Shown piece by piece: positions 52,841 through 61,175 of a stretch of 64,000 bases of DNA (position 1 is the first letter of the stretch; every line of letters begins with the position of its first letter). The notes under the pieces are model-generated. The model worked only from the letters and a program-made list of their open reading frames with translations. It had not been told where the DNA came from and searched no databases. The position numbers were made by a program, and so were the translations under genes. Origin of the DNA: Sporobacter sp963677825 (GTDB lineage Bacteria; Bacillota; Clostridia; Oscillospirales; Oscillospiraceae); assembly GCA_963677825.2 (NCBI GenBank), contig CAXXEF010000001.1, positions 434,001 through 498,000 of the forward strand, given 5' to 3'.

Positions 52841-54437
52841 CGCGTCCTCCTTCCCCGCCGCTTTGTTGGCCGTCGGGCGGGACGGCATACTGCTGACGCT
52901 GCAGATCACCGGACATTTTTTTTGGGCGGCTGATCATCGCCCAAAGCGGGGCGCGGACAAGGTTGTCTTTTTGGTCGTCCAGATCAAACGGCACGCTCGG
53001 TGACAAATACGGATACCCGAACGACGTCAGAGACGACGCATGAACAAGCGTGCCGAGAATTGCCATCGTAATACCGAAGCCGCCGAACGTCGCGCTCATC
53101 ACAAGAAATATCAGACGCAGCAGAATCGTCGCGTTGTTTTGATTCGGCACAAGAAAACCGGAGACAGCCGTAATAGCCACGACGATGACCATCGGCGCGC
53201 CGATCAGGCCGGCTGACACGGCCGACTCACCAATAACAAGCGCACCGACTATACTCATCGCCTGTCCGACCGGCCGCGGCAGCCGGATACCGGCTTCGCG
53301 TAATATCTCAAACGTAATAATCATAATCAGGCTCTCGACAACAGCCGGGAACGGCACACCCTCCCGCGCGCGCGCCATTGTGATCAGCAGACTCGTCGGG
53401 ATCAGTTCTTGATGGTATGTCGTAACAGCAACGTAAAATGCCGGCCCAAACACGGTAATCAGGTATCCGATAACGCGGATGGCGCGCGTGATGGTCGCAA
53501 AAAACGGTCTGAAATAGTAATCCTCGGCTGCTTGAAAGCTCTCGAGAAATAAATACGGCACCGTCAGCACGAACGGTGTACCGTCCACAAGAACAACGAC
53601 GCGACCTTCCAGCATTTTGGCCGCCGCCACGTCAGGCTTTTCGGTGTAGCCAACCGTTTCAAATATCGACCCCGGCGCGTCTTCTATATACTGTTCAATA
53701 TATCCCGACTCTAGAATCGCATCGGTTTTTATGGCCTTCAGCCGCTTTTTCACTTCATCGACAACGCTTTTTTTCGCAAGCCCGTTAATATACGAGATGG
53801 CCACAGCTGTGCGTGTGCGCCGTCCGATGACCATGGGCTCAAACGTCAATGCCGGGTTTTTGATTTTACGGCGCAAAAGCGCCGTATTCGTGCGCAGGTT
53901 TTCGACAAAGCTTTCGCGCGGACCGCGTATAACCGCCTCACTGGCCGGCTCGGAAATACTACGCTGCCGCCAGCCTTTGGCATTCATGACGATGGCTTTA
54001 TTAGAGCGGTCGACAAACAGTGTCACATCGCCCTGCAAGAAGCCGTCGATCGCGTCATACAGGCTATCGGTGATTTTCGCTTCGTTGGCGGCAACGAGCG
54101 AATTGTGAATAACGCCGATCGCGTCCTCTCCGCTTTGCCGGACGGCGCTCTTACTCGTGTCAAATAGGAGCGGGCTGATCATGTCGCGGCTTATGAGCGA
54201 CGAATCGACCAGTCCATCGATATAAACAACAGCGGCTTCCGCGCGGATGTCGCCGCCGATGAAAAATCGCCGGACAACAAGATCGCTGCTGCTCAGGGTG
54301 GTGTCCTTCACATCCGCGAGTGCCGCATCCAGCTTCGTCGATATTTCTTTCTGCGGCGTTTCAGGAGACGGTACTTGATCGGTTTGCTGCCGTTTGGCAA
54401 ACCAATACCCTGCTTTTCGCATTATAAATCCGAACAT
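52830..54437 (-). CDS. Spore germination protein, GerA/GerAA type
   Basis: The 535-residue receptor subunit has a soluble N-terminal domain and a membrane part with about six helices. Blocks include VDRSNKAIVMNAKGWRQRSISEPASEAVIRGPRESF, LVDGTPFVLTVPYLFLESFQAAEDYY, and FGITMAILGTLVHASSLTSFGYPYLSP. GerA-type receptors open ion channels on nutrient binding. The operon order GerA, GerC, GerB, then a small membrane protein is slightly different from gerA-B-C. GGGGAG precedes the ATG. Confidence 0.94.
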   Translation of the reverse strand: MFGFIMRKAGYWFAKRQQTDQVPSPETPQKEISTKLDAALADVKDTTLSSSDLVVRRFFIGGDIRAEAAVVYIDGLVDSSLISRDMISPLLFDTSKSAVRQSGEDAIGVIHNSLVAANEAKITDSLYDAIDGFLQGDVTLFVDRSNKAIVMNAKGWRQRSISEPASEAVIRGPRESFVENLRTNTALLRRKIKNPALTFEPMVIGRRTRTAVAISYINGLAKKSVVDEVKKRLKAIKTDAILESGYIEQYIEDAPGSIFETVGYTEKPDVAAAKMLEGRVVVLVDGTPFVLTVPYLFLESFQAAEDYYFRPFFATITRAIRVIGYLITVFGPAFYVAVTTYHQELIPTSLLITMARAREGVPFPAVVESLIMIITFEILREAGIRLPRPVGQAMSIVGALVIGESAVSAGLIGAPMVIVVAITAVSGFLVPNQNNATILLRLIFLVMSATFGGFGITMAILGTLVHASSLTSFGYPYLSPSVPFDLDDQKDNLVRAPLWAMISRPKKMSGDLQRQQYAVPPDGQQSGGEGGRDEQ

Positions 54438-54472
54438 AAACGCTCCCCGCGCATTATTTTGTCGCTGTCATT

Positions 54473-54502
54473 TAGTATTGCAGAACGTCGGCGTGTCATT
54501 TC
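54473..54502 (-). promoter_or_regulatory. Weak sigma-G-like promoter upstream of the ger operon
   Basis: On the minus strand AATACTA fits six of seven positions of CATAMTA. The -35 18 bases upstream (GAAAT) is a poor match. It lies about 40 bases before the gerA start, and ger operons are sigma-G genes elsewhere. Confidence 0.3.
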
Positions 54503-54688
54503 CTCTTTTTGACGCCAAGTACTGACAACACAGGAAACACACGGCAGAAAACGCGGCATTTATTTAGGAGCTAGGATTATTTTAAAAGTCATTTTGTATG
54601 TTTTTATTGGTTTCGACAAAAATCCGCAGCAATTTCCTTAATATGGTACTATAATCATCTTTACCATCTTATTGCGGGAGGCTGCGTT

Positions 54689-55165
54689 ATGGACGTTAAC
54701 AAGATTGTTATTGTCGAGCATCGCTCAAGGCGCTATGTATGCCGTTTTTACCGGGTCTGGAATGGTATTCCCGTTTTTGTTGCACACAGCGGTAAAGAGT
54801 CGCTGAGCGCTTTGTATCAAGACGGTACGAGCTTCATTGTAATCAGCATCGACCTGCTGCAGCTGTGGACCGAGCCGTTCATCGCCAACCGCCTGTGGCA
54901 TGAAGTTTCGCACCTTTACTACAAGGACATTCGTCACGCGTGGGATATCCGTTTTGACTACCGGGCCGACCTTGTGGCTTCCGCGGCCACCGGTACCGAC
55001 GTCACGCGCCGTCGACTTTGCCGGATGCGCCGGTACATAACGGACGACGTCGCATCGGCCATTCTCGATCAGCGTTTGAAGCTGCTGGATACGTCTGACA
55101 ACCCGTATACGACTGCGTTTTTATTTGAGATGCTGGCACGGCTACAGCCGGTGAGCGTACTATAA
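54689..55165 (+). CDS. Small HExxH-containing protein, possible metallopeptidase
   Basis: A 158-residue soluble protein with no recognised family name. Residues about 69-79 read NRLWHEVSHLYYK, containing the HExxH zinc motif (HEVSH), and the segment DYRADLVASAATG about 20 residues later looks like the E/D-xx-A-D helix that gives the third ligand in gluzincin peptidases. The C-terminal part is Arg-rich. No signal peptide is present, so it would act inside the cell. GGGAGG precedes the ATG. It is a single-gene unit ended by two hairpins. Confidence 0.6.
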   Translation: MDVNKIVIVEHRSRRYVCRFYRVWNGIPVFVAHSGKESLSALYQDGTSFIVISIDLLQLWTEPFIANRLWHEVSHLYYKDIRHAWDIRFDYRADLVASAATGTDVTRRRLCRMRRYITDDVASAILDQRLKLLDTSDNPYTTAFLFEMLARLQPVSVL

Positions 55166-55166
55166 A

Positions 55167-55195
55167 ACGGCTGCCCGAGGACGGACAGCCGTTAA
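55167..55195 (+). terminator. Hairpin after the HExxH gene
   Basis: AACGGCTG and CAGCCGTT flank a 13-base loop. It has a short A/T tail and is followed at once by a stronger palindrome. Confidence 0.5.
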
Positions 55196-55200
55196 CAGAA

Positions 55201-55232
55201 AAAGACCCTCCGGATATCCGGAGGGTCTTTTC
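55201..55232. terminator. Perfect 32-base palindrome, bidirectional terminator
   Basis: AAAAGACCCTCCGGAT is followed by its exact reverse complement ending TTTT. It stops the sugar-dehydratase gene on the minus strand. Confidence 0.88.
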
Positions 55233-57086
55233 TTAAAATGTCGATCGCTTTGTTTTAAACGTCGGTACAAGTGTTCGGACTTCCTTGAAGGCCGTCGCAA
55301 AATCTCTGCTGTCAATTGATTGGCACAGCTTGTCAAATTCTGCTTCAAACACAATCGGCGGATCCTCGGCTGATTTCATGACGAAAATGCGCTGATTATG
55401 TGTTCTCGTAACTGTTTCGTCGTTGAGATTAATTTCCTCAAAAAGCTTTTCACCAGGGCGTAATCCAGTTATCTCAATCTTGATGTCTTTATCCGGCCTT
55501 AAGCCGGACAACCGAATCATGGACTCGGCCAACTCGTAAATATTAACCGATTCACCCATATCGAGTACGAATATTTCGCCGCCGTGCGCAATGGCACCGG
55601 TTTCAAGCACGAGCTGAACAGCCTCGGGTATTGTCATGAAATATCGTTTTATTTTTCTGTCGGTGACCGTAACCGGGCCGCCTTCTTTGATTTGCTTTTT
55701 AAAAAGAGGAACAACGCTGCCCTGGCTACCTAGTACATTCCCGAACCGTACGGCTGAAAATCGTGTGGTGCCCCATGCGTTGGCGCGTTGAATGAGCATT
55801 TCTGCCACTCGTTTCGACGCACCCATGATATTGGTTGGATTGACAGCCTTGTCTGTTGAAATCAGAATAAATCGGTCCACCTGTTGTTTGATGGCCATTT
55901 CAACCATATTCAGCGTACCCATGACGTTGTTTTTAAGGGCTTCGTGCGGATTAAGCTCCATCATCGGCACATGTTTATGCGCTGCGGCGTGAAAGACGAT
56001 TGACGGTTTATACATTTCAAATACTTCACGCAGTCGCTCTCTGTCCTGAATAGAGCCGAGACACGTTACAAACTGGGTTTTTAAATATTTCGGACTTAAT
56101 TCGTTCTCTGCGTTGAAAAGCCCGTTTTCGCTGATATCAAAGATGATCAGAAGCCGCGGATTGTAACCGAGTATCTGGTTGCATAGCTCAAGCCCGATTG
56201 ATCCGGCGCCGCCGGATACAAACACTGTCTTTCCAGCGATGTAATCCTTTACGGATTTCAAGTCAAGCTTTACGACTTCGCGCTCCAGCAAGTCTTCGAC
56301 GTTGATGTCGTTGATCGTCGCTTTGCTGAGGCCATCGGCTGTAAATGTCGTCATGTTGCCGAATCTTCGAACGTGACATCCGGCTTCTACGCACAACTGG
56401 AATATGTCACGGATCGCCGAATTGTCGACAAACGGGATAGCAATCAGAATCACGTCAGCCTTATATTTTTCTGCCGCGTAAGGAATAAGTGCACGACTAC
56501 CTATAACTTTAAGGCCCTTGACATATTTACCGGCAAGATCAGGGTTGTCGTCAATAAATGCGACGGGAAACATATTTTTCGTCTTGTCTTTTAAAAGCAT
56601 ATCCACCAGGAATCGCCCGGCGTCGCCGGCGCCCATAATGATCACGCGCTGCACGGACGACGATTTGCGCATACCAATCATAAAACCACTGATTCTTCGA
56701 GCGATCAGCATCATCAATCGGTACATACTCAATAAGAAGATACCGTAAACAACCAGATTGATTAGATAGCGGAAGTCGATCGAATTCTGGCGTATCAGAA
56801 GCAGGAATATTATATCAATGACCATTGCCAGCAAAAATGTACCAATGGCTGCGATCGCGCTGAGCGGTACACTTTCATAAATCGGTTCACCGTACGTATT
56901 GATAATGACGCTTAAAAAAGCCGCTGTAATGATAAGCATAAAAGCCAAAGGCATAGCTCCGGCCGCATTTTCTAAAAATGACATCTGCGGATAAAACATC
57001 ACCGCGCATAGCACGTTGCTTACTAAAATGCACAGTGCGTCGGCCGAAAAATTTAATATTTTTCTAATTACTGAATTGCGTTCCAT
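55233..57086 (-). CDS. Membrane UDP-sugar dehydratase/epimerase, FlaA1/CapD type
   Basis: A 617-residue protein. Residues 1-130 hold four membrane helices, then a NAD-binding domain (RVIIMGAGDAGRFLVDML) and from about 280 the SDR-type domain KTVFVSGGAGSIGLELCNQIL, with FHAAAHKHVPMME, ISTDKAVNPTNIMGASKR and VRFGNVLGSQGSVVPLF. This is the FlaA1/WbpM family that makes 4,6-dehydrated amino-sugars for surface polysaccharides. It has GAGGTGAG before the ATG and is 33 bases after the HTH gene, so both are under the upstream riboswitch. Confidence 0.9.
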   Translation of the reverse strand: MERNSVIRKILNFSADALCILVSNVLCAVMFYPQMSFLENAAGAMPLAFMLIITAAFLSVIINTYGEPIYESVPLSAIAAIGTFLLAMVIDIIFLLLIRQNSIDFRYLINLVVYGIFLLSMYRLMMLIARRISGFMIGMRKSSSVQRVIIMGAGDAGRFLVDMLLKDKTKNMFPVAFIDDNPDLAGKYVKGLKVIGSRALIPYAAEKYKADVILIAIPFVDNSAIRDIFQLCVEAGCHVRRFGNMTTFTADGLSKATINDINVEDLLEREVVKLDLKSVKDYIAGKTVFVSGGAGSIGLELCNQILGYNPRLLIIFDISENGLFNAENELSPKYLKTQFVTCLGSIQDRERLREVFEMYKPSIVFHAAAHKHVPMMELNPHEALKNNVMGTLNMVEMAIKQQVDRFILISTDKAVNPTNIMGASKRVAEMLIQRANAWGTTRFSAVRFGNVLGSQGSVVPLFKKQIKEGGPVTVTDRKIKRYFMTIPEAVQLVLETGAIAHGGEIFVLDMGESVNIYELAESMIRLSGLRPDKDIKIEITGLRPGEKLFEEINLNDETVTRTHNQRIFVMKSAEDPPIVFEAEFDKLCQSIDSRDFATAFKEVRTLVPTFKTKRSTF

Positions 57087-57119
57087 TTTCTCACCTCGAT
57101 TTTTAAGGTCTCCCGCAGG

Positions 57120-57371
57120 CTATTTGCAATCGCTTTGTTTTAAGAGCTGCAAAACCTTTTTATAGGTTGTGGCTTCTTCTTCAAGCCGATTAATCCGCGT
57201 AGCAATGACACGAATATCGTCATCCGAAATCTCTGGCTGTCGAACGCGGGATTTACGAATCCAGCGGTAAAACGTTGATTTCGGCACATCATACTCTGCA
57301 CAAATCTCGTCGACGCGTTTACCGCTTGCGTACAATTCAAGTAGTTTCTTCTTCAGCGTGTCTCTGGACAA
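57120..57371 (-). CDS. Small helix-turn-helix protein, IS3 OrfA-like
   Basis: An 83-residue protein. The N-terminal part LKKKLLELYASGKRVDEICAEYDVPKSTFYRWIR is a homeodomain-like helix-turn-helix of the kind found in IS3/IS911 OrfA, followed by a coiled-coil (LEEEATTYKKVLQLLK). No OrfB, inverted repeats or target duplications flank it, so I think it is a domesticated regulator rather than a mobile element. TTG at 57371 is the start behind GAGGTGA. It is the first gene under a GEMM-I riboswitch. Confidence 0.7.
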   Translation of the reverse strand: MSRDTLKKKLLELYASGKRVDEICAEYDVPKSTFYRWIRKSRVRQPEISDDDIRVIATRINRLEEEATTYKKVLQLLKQSDCK

Positions 57372-57418
57372 GTAAGGTCACCTCTTCCTTAATCGTACCA
57401 CTCATTTCCTGAGAAAGA

Positions 57419-57460
57419 CAAAAAAAGCCTCCCTCACCGAACATTCGGAAAGGAGGCTTG
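57419..57460 (-). terminator. Terminator of the riboswitch expression platform
   Basis: On the minus strand AAGCCTCC pairs with GGAGGCTT, with a nested CCGAA/TTCGG hairpin, followed by seven T. The loop base run GTTCGGT can also pair with GCCGAAC at the end of the aptamer, giving an alternative antiterminator structure. Confidence 0.85.
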
Positions 57461-57469
57461 CGAGCATAT

Positions 57470-57583
57470 CCTTCAAGTTCGGCAACCGGCTGTCGTAGTT
57501 CGCGGTGTAATCCGTACGAACCTTAGACCCTAGCTTTGCGTCCCTGCTTTTCAACAGGTTTGCTATTATCGTTTGAAATATTT
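57470..57583 (-). ncRNA. GEMM-I cyclic-dinucleotide riboswitch aptamer
   Basis: The minus strand has the conserved core GCAAACC...GAAA...GGGACGCAAAGC, the tetraloop-receptor segment GGGTCTAAGG, and a closing ACAGCCGGTTGCCG. This is the GEMM-I (c-di-GMP-I) fold. The core is followed by a terminator and preceded by a promoter, so it works by transcription control. In the aptamer, the base before GCAAACC is A where c-di-GMP binders usually have G. Ligand choice is discussed in the findings. Confidence 0.93.
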
Positions 57584-57598
57584 GTGGTTTCTGCCGAT

Positions 57599-57627
57599 AA
57601 AATACCATGCAGGCTACTATTTGTCAA
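57599..57627 (-). promoter_or_regulatory. Promoter for the riboswitch operon
   Basis: On the minus strand TTGACA (57627-57622), 17 bases, TATTTT (57604-57599). The start falls at about 57592, just before the aptamer. Confidence 0.8.
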
Positions 57628-57727
57628 GCACTTTTCTCATTATTTTCTCATAATTACTGATATATTTTCAAATTTTCATCGATTTCCGGCCTGTTTCCGA
57701 CTCTTTTTCATATTATCACCTTCGATA

Positions 57728-57937
57728 TTAGGCCTCGTGCGAGGTGTCGTTTTCGTCGTGACGACCGCGGCGCTGATCTGCACAGTTACCCGAATAACCA
57801 CAGCCGTCACAGCAGCCACTGCACTTTCCGCCCCTTTTTCGACGACGGATCATTACGACGATAACGATGGCGACGAGGGCCGCCAGTACTGCCGCGACAA
57901 TAAGCGTCGTGAGTGTTACGCCAACAACAACTGCCAT
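57728..57937 (-). CDS. FeoB-associated-type Cys-rich membrane protein
   Basis: The 69-residue protein has one long hydrophobic helix (about 8-30), then RRRKRGGKCSGCCDGCGYSGNC, a short Cys-rich end typical of the small FeoB-associated family. The C-terminus is charged and Asp/Glu/His-rich. No feoA/feoB is in the window, so a role in iron uptake is not supported by context. The ATG at 57937 follows CGGAGG at seven bases. Confidence 0.7.
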   Translation of the reverse strand: MAVVVGVTLTTLIVAAVLAALVAIVIVVMIRRRKRGGKCSGCCDGCGYSGNCADQRRGRHDENDTSHEA

Positions 57938-58047
57938 AAACGTTCCTCCGTCTTTCCGCTGCGTGAACAACAGCGATATTACGCCGCGTATACCGGCACT
58001 ATACAGTTTGTATAGCGTGCGCGAAGCGCCTTCATGTAGTTATGTGC

Positions 58048-58992
58048 TTATGTGCTCGTGTCAATACCGGCAAACAGCCCGTAACGGTTCAGTATCCGCA
58101 AGGCTTTGAGTGTTATAAAGCGACTTGGCGCACCGACCGTTTCCAGCGGGAAGTGCATTTTTCCCGGATGGATATTTTCAAGCCGCCAAAGGCCGTCCTC
58201 TCCCCTTTTTTCGGCGAGCCAATCTAGCTCAGGCTTCAGCCGTGCGTCATACGGATGACCGGATGCCTCAAAATATTCCAGTACACGCAGCAGATCGTAT
58301 CGGTATCGGTACGGATGCGACAGCAGCTTAAAGCGCTTGTCGCCGCCTGCAAAAAGCTTGTTCGAGAACAGATACTCGATTGCACGGCGTTCGGCGCACG
58401 CAACCTCGAAGAGCTTATACGAAAAGCCGGCTTTTCGATAAGCCATAAACCCCTCAAGGACGCAGATCGTTGTATGGGGATCGTCAGACTGAGAGCGCGT
58501 GCTCCAACCAAACCCACCCGACTGCCTTTGGTGATCCAGCAAAAACGAGCATAGACGCTCGAGGCGTTTGTCCGACGAGATGAAGCGGCATGCGTAGGAC
58601 AGCACCATGCCGCCGATGCAAACGTCGGGCTGCGGCAGCGTACGCGAGAAGTTAATACCGCCGCCGGATAGCTGACGCTCATCAAAGGCGCGGCGCGTCA
58701 TCTCCACGCATGCCTCGTTTTCCTCCGGCATGCCCAGCTCCGCCAGCAGCGCAAGCGTGTAGTGCGTACACGTCCATTTCGGCTGATAAAACCAAGTGCC
58801 CCAATGTCCGCTGTCTGAGCGTTTGGCAAGATATCGGGCGCCGAAACCCTCCGTTTCGATGCGTGCCTGTAGCGCGCCGAGCGTCGGTCGATCGCTGCCA
58901 AGAATGTAACGCTGCGCGCCGTATTGAACGGAGACGTCACCCTCCAGCAGCCAATTTATAATGAGATTTTTAGGATTATTATCCTTTTTCAT
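58048..58992 (-). CDS. Alpha/alpha-toroid protein (terpenoid cyclase/prenyltransferase fold)
   Basis: A 314-residue soluble protein. Repeats such as HYTLALLAELGMPEEN, GGFGWSTRSQSDDPHTTICVLEGF, and EDGLWRLENIHPGKMHFPLE resemble the helical repeats of squalene-hopene cyclase and prenyltransferase subunits. The Asp-rich catalytic DxDD motif is not visible. It may be a non-cyclising relative. The start ATG at 58992 is behind AGGAAAT; longer in-frame starts up to 59082 are possible. The gene stands alone. Confidence 0.6.
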   Translation of the reverse strand: MKKDNNPKNLIINWLLEGDVSVQYGAQRYILGSDRPTLGALQARIETEGFGARYLAKRSDSGHWGTWFYQPKWTCTHYTLALLAELGMPEENEACVEMTRRAFDERQLSGGGINFSRTLPQPDVCIGGMVLSYACRFISSDKRLERLCSFLLDHQRQSGGFGWSTRSQSDDPHTTICVLEGFMAYRKAGFSYKLFEVACAERRAIEYLFSNKLFAGGDKRFKLLSHPYRYRYDLLRVLEYFEASGHPYDARLKPELDWLAEKRGEDGLWRLENIHPGKMHFPLETVGAPSRFITLKALRILNRYGLFAGIDTST

Positions 58993-59135
58993 ATTTCCTG
59001 TCATTTTCCGACCGTTTTCTTTCGGGTATATTCGTACACTGTTAGCATCGGTATGCTTGTACTGTTCACCTCCATTATACATTAGGCACGGGTTGGCGTA
59101 CAGGCTTTTGTCCGGATTTTCAAGGGAGTGATAGT

Positions 59136-60836
59136 GTGAAAACGACGGGGAAATTTCTACTGCTGTTTATCGGCTTGTGTCTGCTGCTTGGCTTCACATC
59201 GCCGCTTTGTGCACAGGCCGCATCTTATAAATTTAATATGTCGTACATATATTTTGGCAGCAGCGCGCAATACACCTCTCTTGTCGACGATACGCAAAAC
59301 TCCCTCGACGAAGTCGCGCCGAACTACTTCACCCTCGCTTCAGACGGCTCGCTTGTACTTACCGGCGCTGTTGACCTGGGGTTCGTCTCCGACATGCACG
59401 AACGCGGTATCGACGTTGTGCCGTATCTGACCAACGACTGGTCACGCGCGCGCGGCAAGGCCGCGCTCGATCATCGCCAAGCACTGGCCGAAGCGCTGGC
59501 CGCCGCCGTCGACGAATACAATCTTGACGGCGTCAATATCGATCTGGAAAACCTGACGGAAACCCAGCGCGACGACTACGTCGATTTTACGCGCCAACTG
59601 CGTGCGCTCATGCCGGACAAGACAATCGCCGTTGCCGTCGCGGCCAATCCCGACGGGCTTGAAACGGGCTGGCAAGGCTCATACGATTACACCGGTCTCG
59701 CCGAATACTGTGATTACTTATTTGTTCTGGCTTACGACGAGCACTATTTTGGAGGCCCGGCCGGTCCGATTGCCAGCTACAACTTTCTCGAGCGCTCGCT
59801 GCGATACGCCATCGGCCATGCACCGAGCGAAAAGATCGTGCTCGGCTTTGCGTTTTACGGGCGCATCTGGAGCAGAGCCGGCGGTCATCCGAACGGTTAC
59901 GGGCTCAACAACGCAACTGTTGAGCGCTATGTGCGCGATTACGGCGGCTACGTGACGCTTGATGCGTCGAGCTTATCGGCGCAGGCCGTCATAACGCTGG
60001 AAACGGGCGACGTACTGCCCGTCATCGGCGGTCAGACACTGAAAGAAGGTACGTATACCATCTGGTTTGAAAATGAGGATTCGATTAAGGCAAAGCTCGA
60101 TTTAGTATCCATGTTCGGTATTCGCGGTACCGGCAGCTGGAGCCTCGGTCAGGAGCCGGACGCGACATGGGATTACTATAAGTTATGGCTCAACAACTGC
60201 ACGTTCAGAGACGTCGAAACGAACTGGGCCAAGGATTACATCCTTGAAGCTCATATGAACGGCTGGATTAGCGGCACCGGCAACGAGCAGTTTAACCCCG
60301 ACGATATGCTCACGCGCGCCGAGGCCGCAACACTGCTCGTGCGCCGGCTCGGGCTGACGCCTAGAGCCGATTCCAGTTACGCTTTTTCAGACTGTGCCGG
60401 CAGCTGGGCACGCGATTATATCGAAACAGCGCGTAAGTACGGGCTGATCTCCGGTGTCGGCGGCAACCGCTTCGCGCCCGACCGTCCGATCTCCAGGCAA
60501 GAGCTGGCTGTGCTGCTTAACAATGCGCTTGCGCTCGGCATCGACGACGGCACCGATGTCCCGGCATTTTCCGACGTATCTCCGGAGTCAAATCCGTGGT
60601 CTTATGACGCCGTTGAAGCGATCGCCGCCGCCGGCATTTTATCCGGCGACGACGACGGCGCATTTCATCCCGGCGGCGCGGTCACACGCGCAGAAATGAC
60701 TCAAATCATCGTCACTATGCCGACGCCGGACACGATGCCGTCCATTACGCCGCCGTCCGATTCGCCCGAAGTGACACCGGTATCCGCTCTATCTGCCGAC
60801 ATTGCTCAGACCATTGGGCTCGGTGTTTTGTGCTGA
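59136..60836 (+). CDS. Secreted GH18-type glycoside hydrolase with C-terminal SLH domains
   Basis: A 566-residue exported protein. Signal peptide (LLLFIGLCLLLGFTSPL), then a family 18 TIM barrel with DGVNIDLENL (the DxxDxDxE catalytic motif) and DYLFVLAYDEHYFGGPAG. From about 370 on there are three SLH repeats (FRDVETNWAKDYILEAHMNGWI, FSDCAGSWARDYIETARKYGLI, FSDVSPESNPWSYDAVEAIAAAGIL). It probably cleaves peptidoglycan or spore cortex material and sits on the cell wall. The start is GTG. The 3' end overlaps a minus-strand gene by 92 bases. Confidence 0.92.
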   Translation: MKTTGKFLLLFIGLCLLLGFTSPLCAQAASYKFNMSYIYFGSSAQYTSLVDDTQNSLDEVAPNYFTLASDGSLVLTGAVDLGFVSDMHERGIDVVPYLTNDWSRARGKAALDHRQALAEALAAAVDEYNLDGVNIDLENLTETQRDDYVDFTRQLRALMPDKTIAVAVAANPDGLETGWQGSYDYTGLAEYCDYLFVLAYDEHYFGGPAGPIASYNFLERSLRYAIGHAPSEKIVLGFAFYGRIWSRAGGHPNGYGLNNATVERYVRDYGGYVTLDASSLSAQAVITLETGDVLPVIGGQTLKEGTYTIWFENEDSIKAKLDLVSMFGIRGTGSWSLGQEPDATWDYYKLWLNNCTFRDVETNWAKDYILEAHMNGWISGTGNEQFNPDDMLTRAEAATLLVRRLGLTPRADSSYAFSDCAGSWARDYIETARKYGLISGVGGNRFAPDRPISRQELAVLLNNALALGIDDGTDVPAFSDVSPESNPWSYDAVEAIAAAGILSGDDDGAFHPGGAVTRAEMTQIIVTMPTPDTMPSITPPSDSPEVTPVSALSADIAQTIGLGVLC

Positions 60837-61017
60837 CAAAAAGCACGCCGCCGTCCGACTCATCGAACTTGCTGCGTGCTTTCTTGCGATTATAGGCTTT
60901 TGGGTTGGGTGGCTTTCTCGTCGTGGGATTGATCGGGCCCCACGTGCCCCTGTTTTTTTCTTGAAGCTCGCGCTTGGCGCGTTTGGACAGCTTCTCAAAC
61001 GGAACAAACTTATTCAT
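60745..61017 (-). CDS. Small basic protein of a Clostridia-typical family
   Basis: A 90-residue protein starting MNKFVPFEKLSKRAKRELQE. It contains WGPINPTTRKPPNPKAYNRKKARSKFD, the block I recognise from small basic proteins often seen alone in Clostridia genomes, with unknown function. The Lys/Arg-rich centre suggests nucleic acid binding. The GGAGG before the ATG is strong. The last 30 residues, antisense to the GH18 gene, may not be conserved. Confidence 0.65.
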   Translation of the reverse strand: MNKFVPFEKLSKRAKRELQEKNRGTWGPINPTTRKPPNPKAYNRKKARSKFDESDGGVLFVSTKHRAQWSEQCRQIERIPVSLRANRTAA

Positions 61018-61175
61018 TTGTCACGCCTCCTTTTTGAGTGTATTATTAGTGTAGCAGACGCCATAATCCGTGTCAAATACCACTATCTACCGTATCGGAA
61101 TGCTTGCTCCGCCTAGCGGAACAAATCACGTCGCTACACGTCAAAACACTCAAACAGATAAATAAGGAGGCACGT

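Noticed and set aside
55201..55232. The perfect palindrome as an attachment or recombination site
   Set aside because: It sits directly after a gene stop with flanking A and T runs, as a terminator does, and no integrase is nearby.
57120..57371. An IS3-family insertion sequence
   Set aside because: Only an OrfA-like HTH is present; no OrfB transposase, terminal repeats or target duplication are visible.
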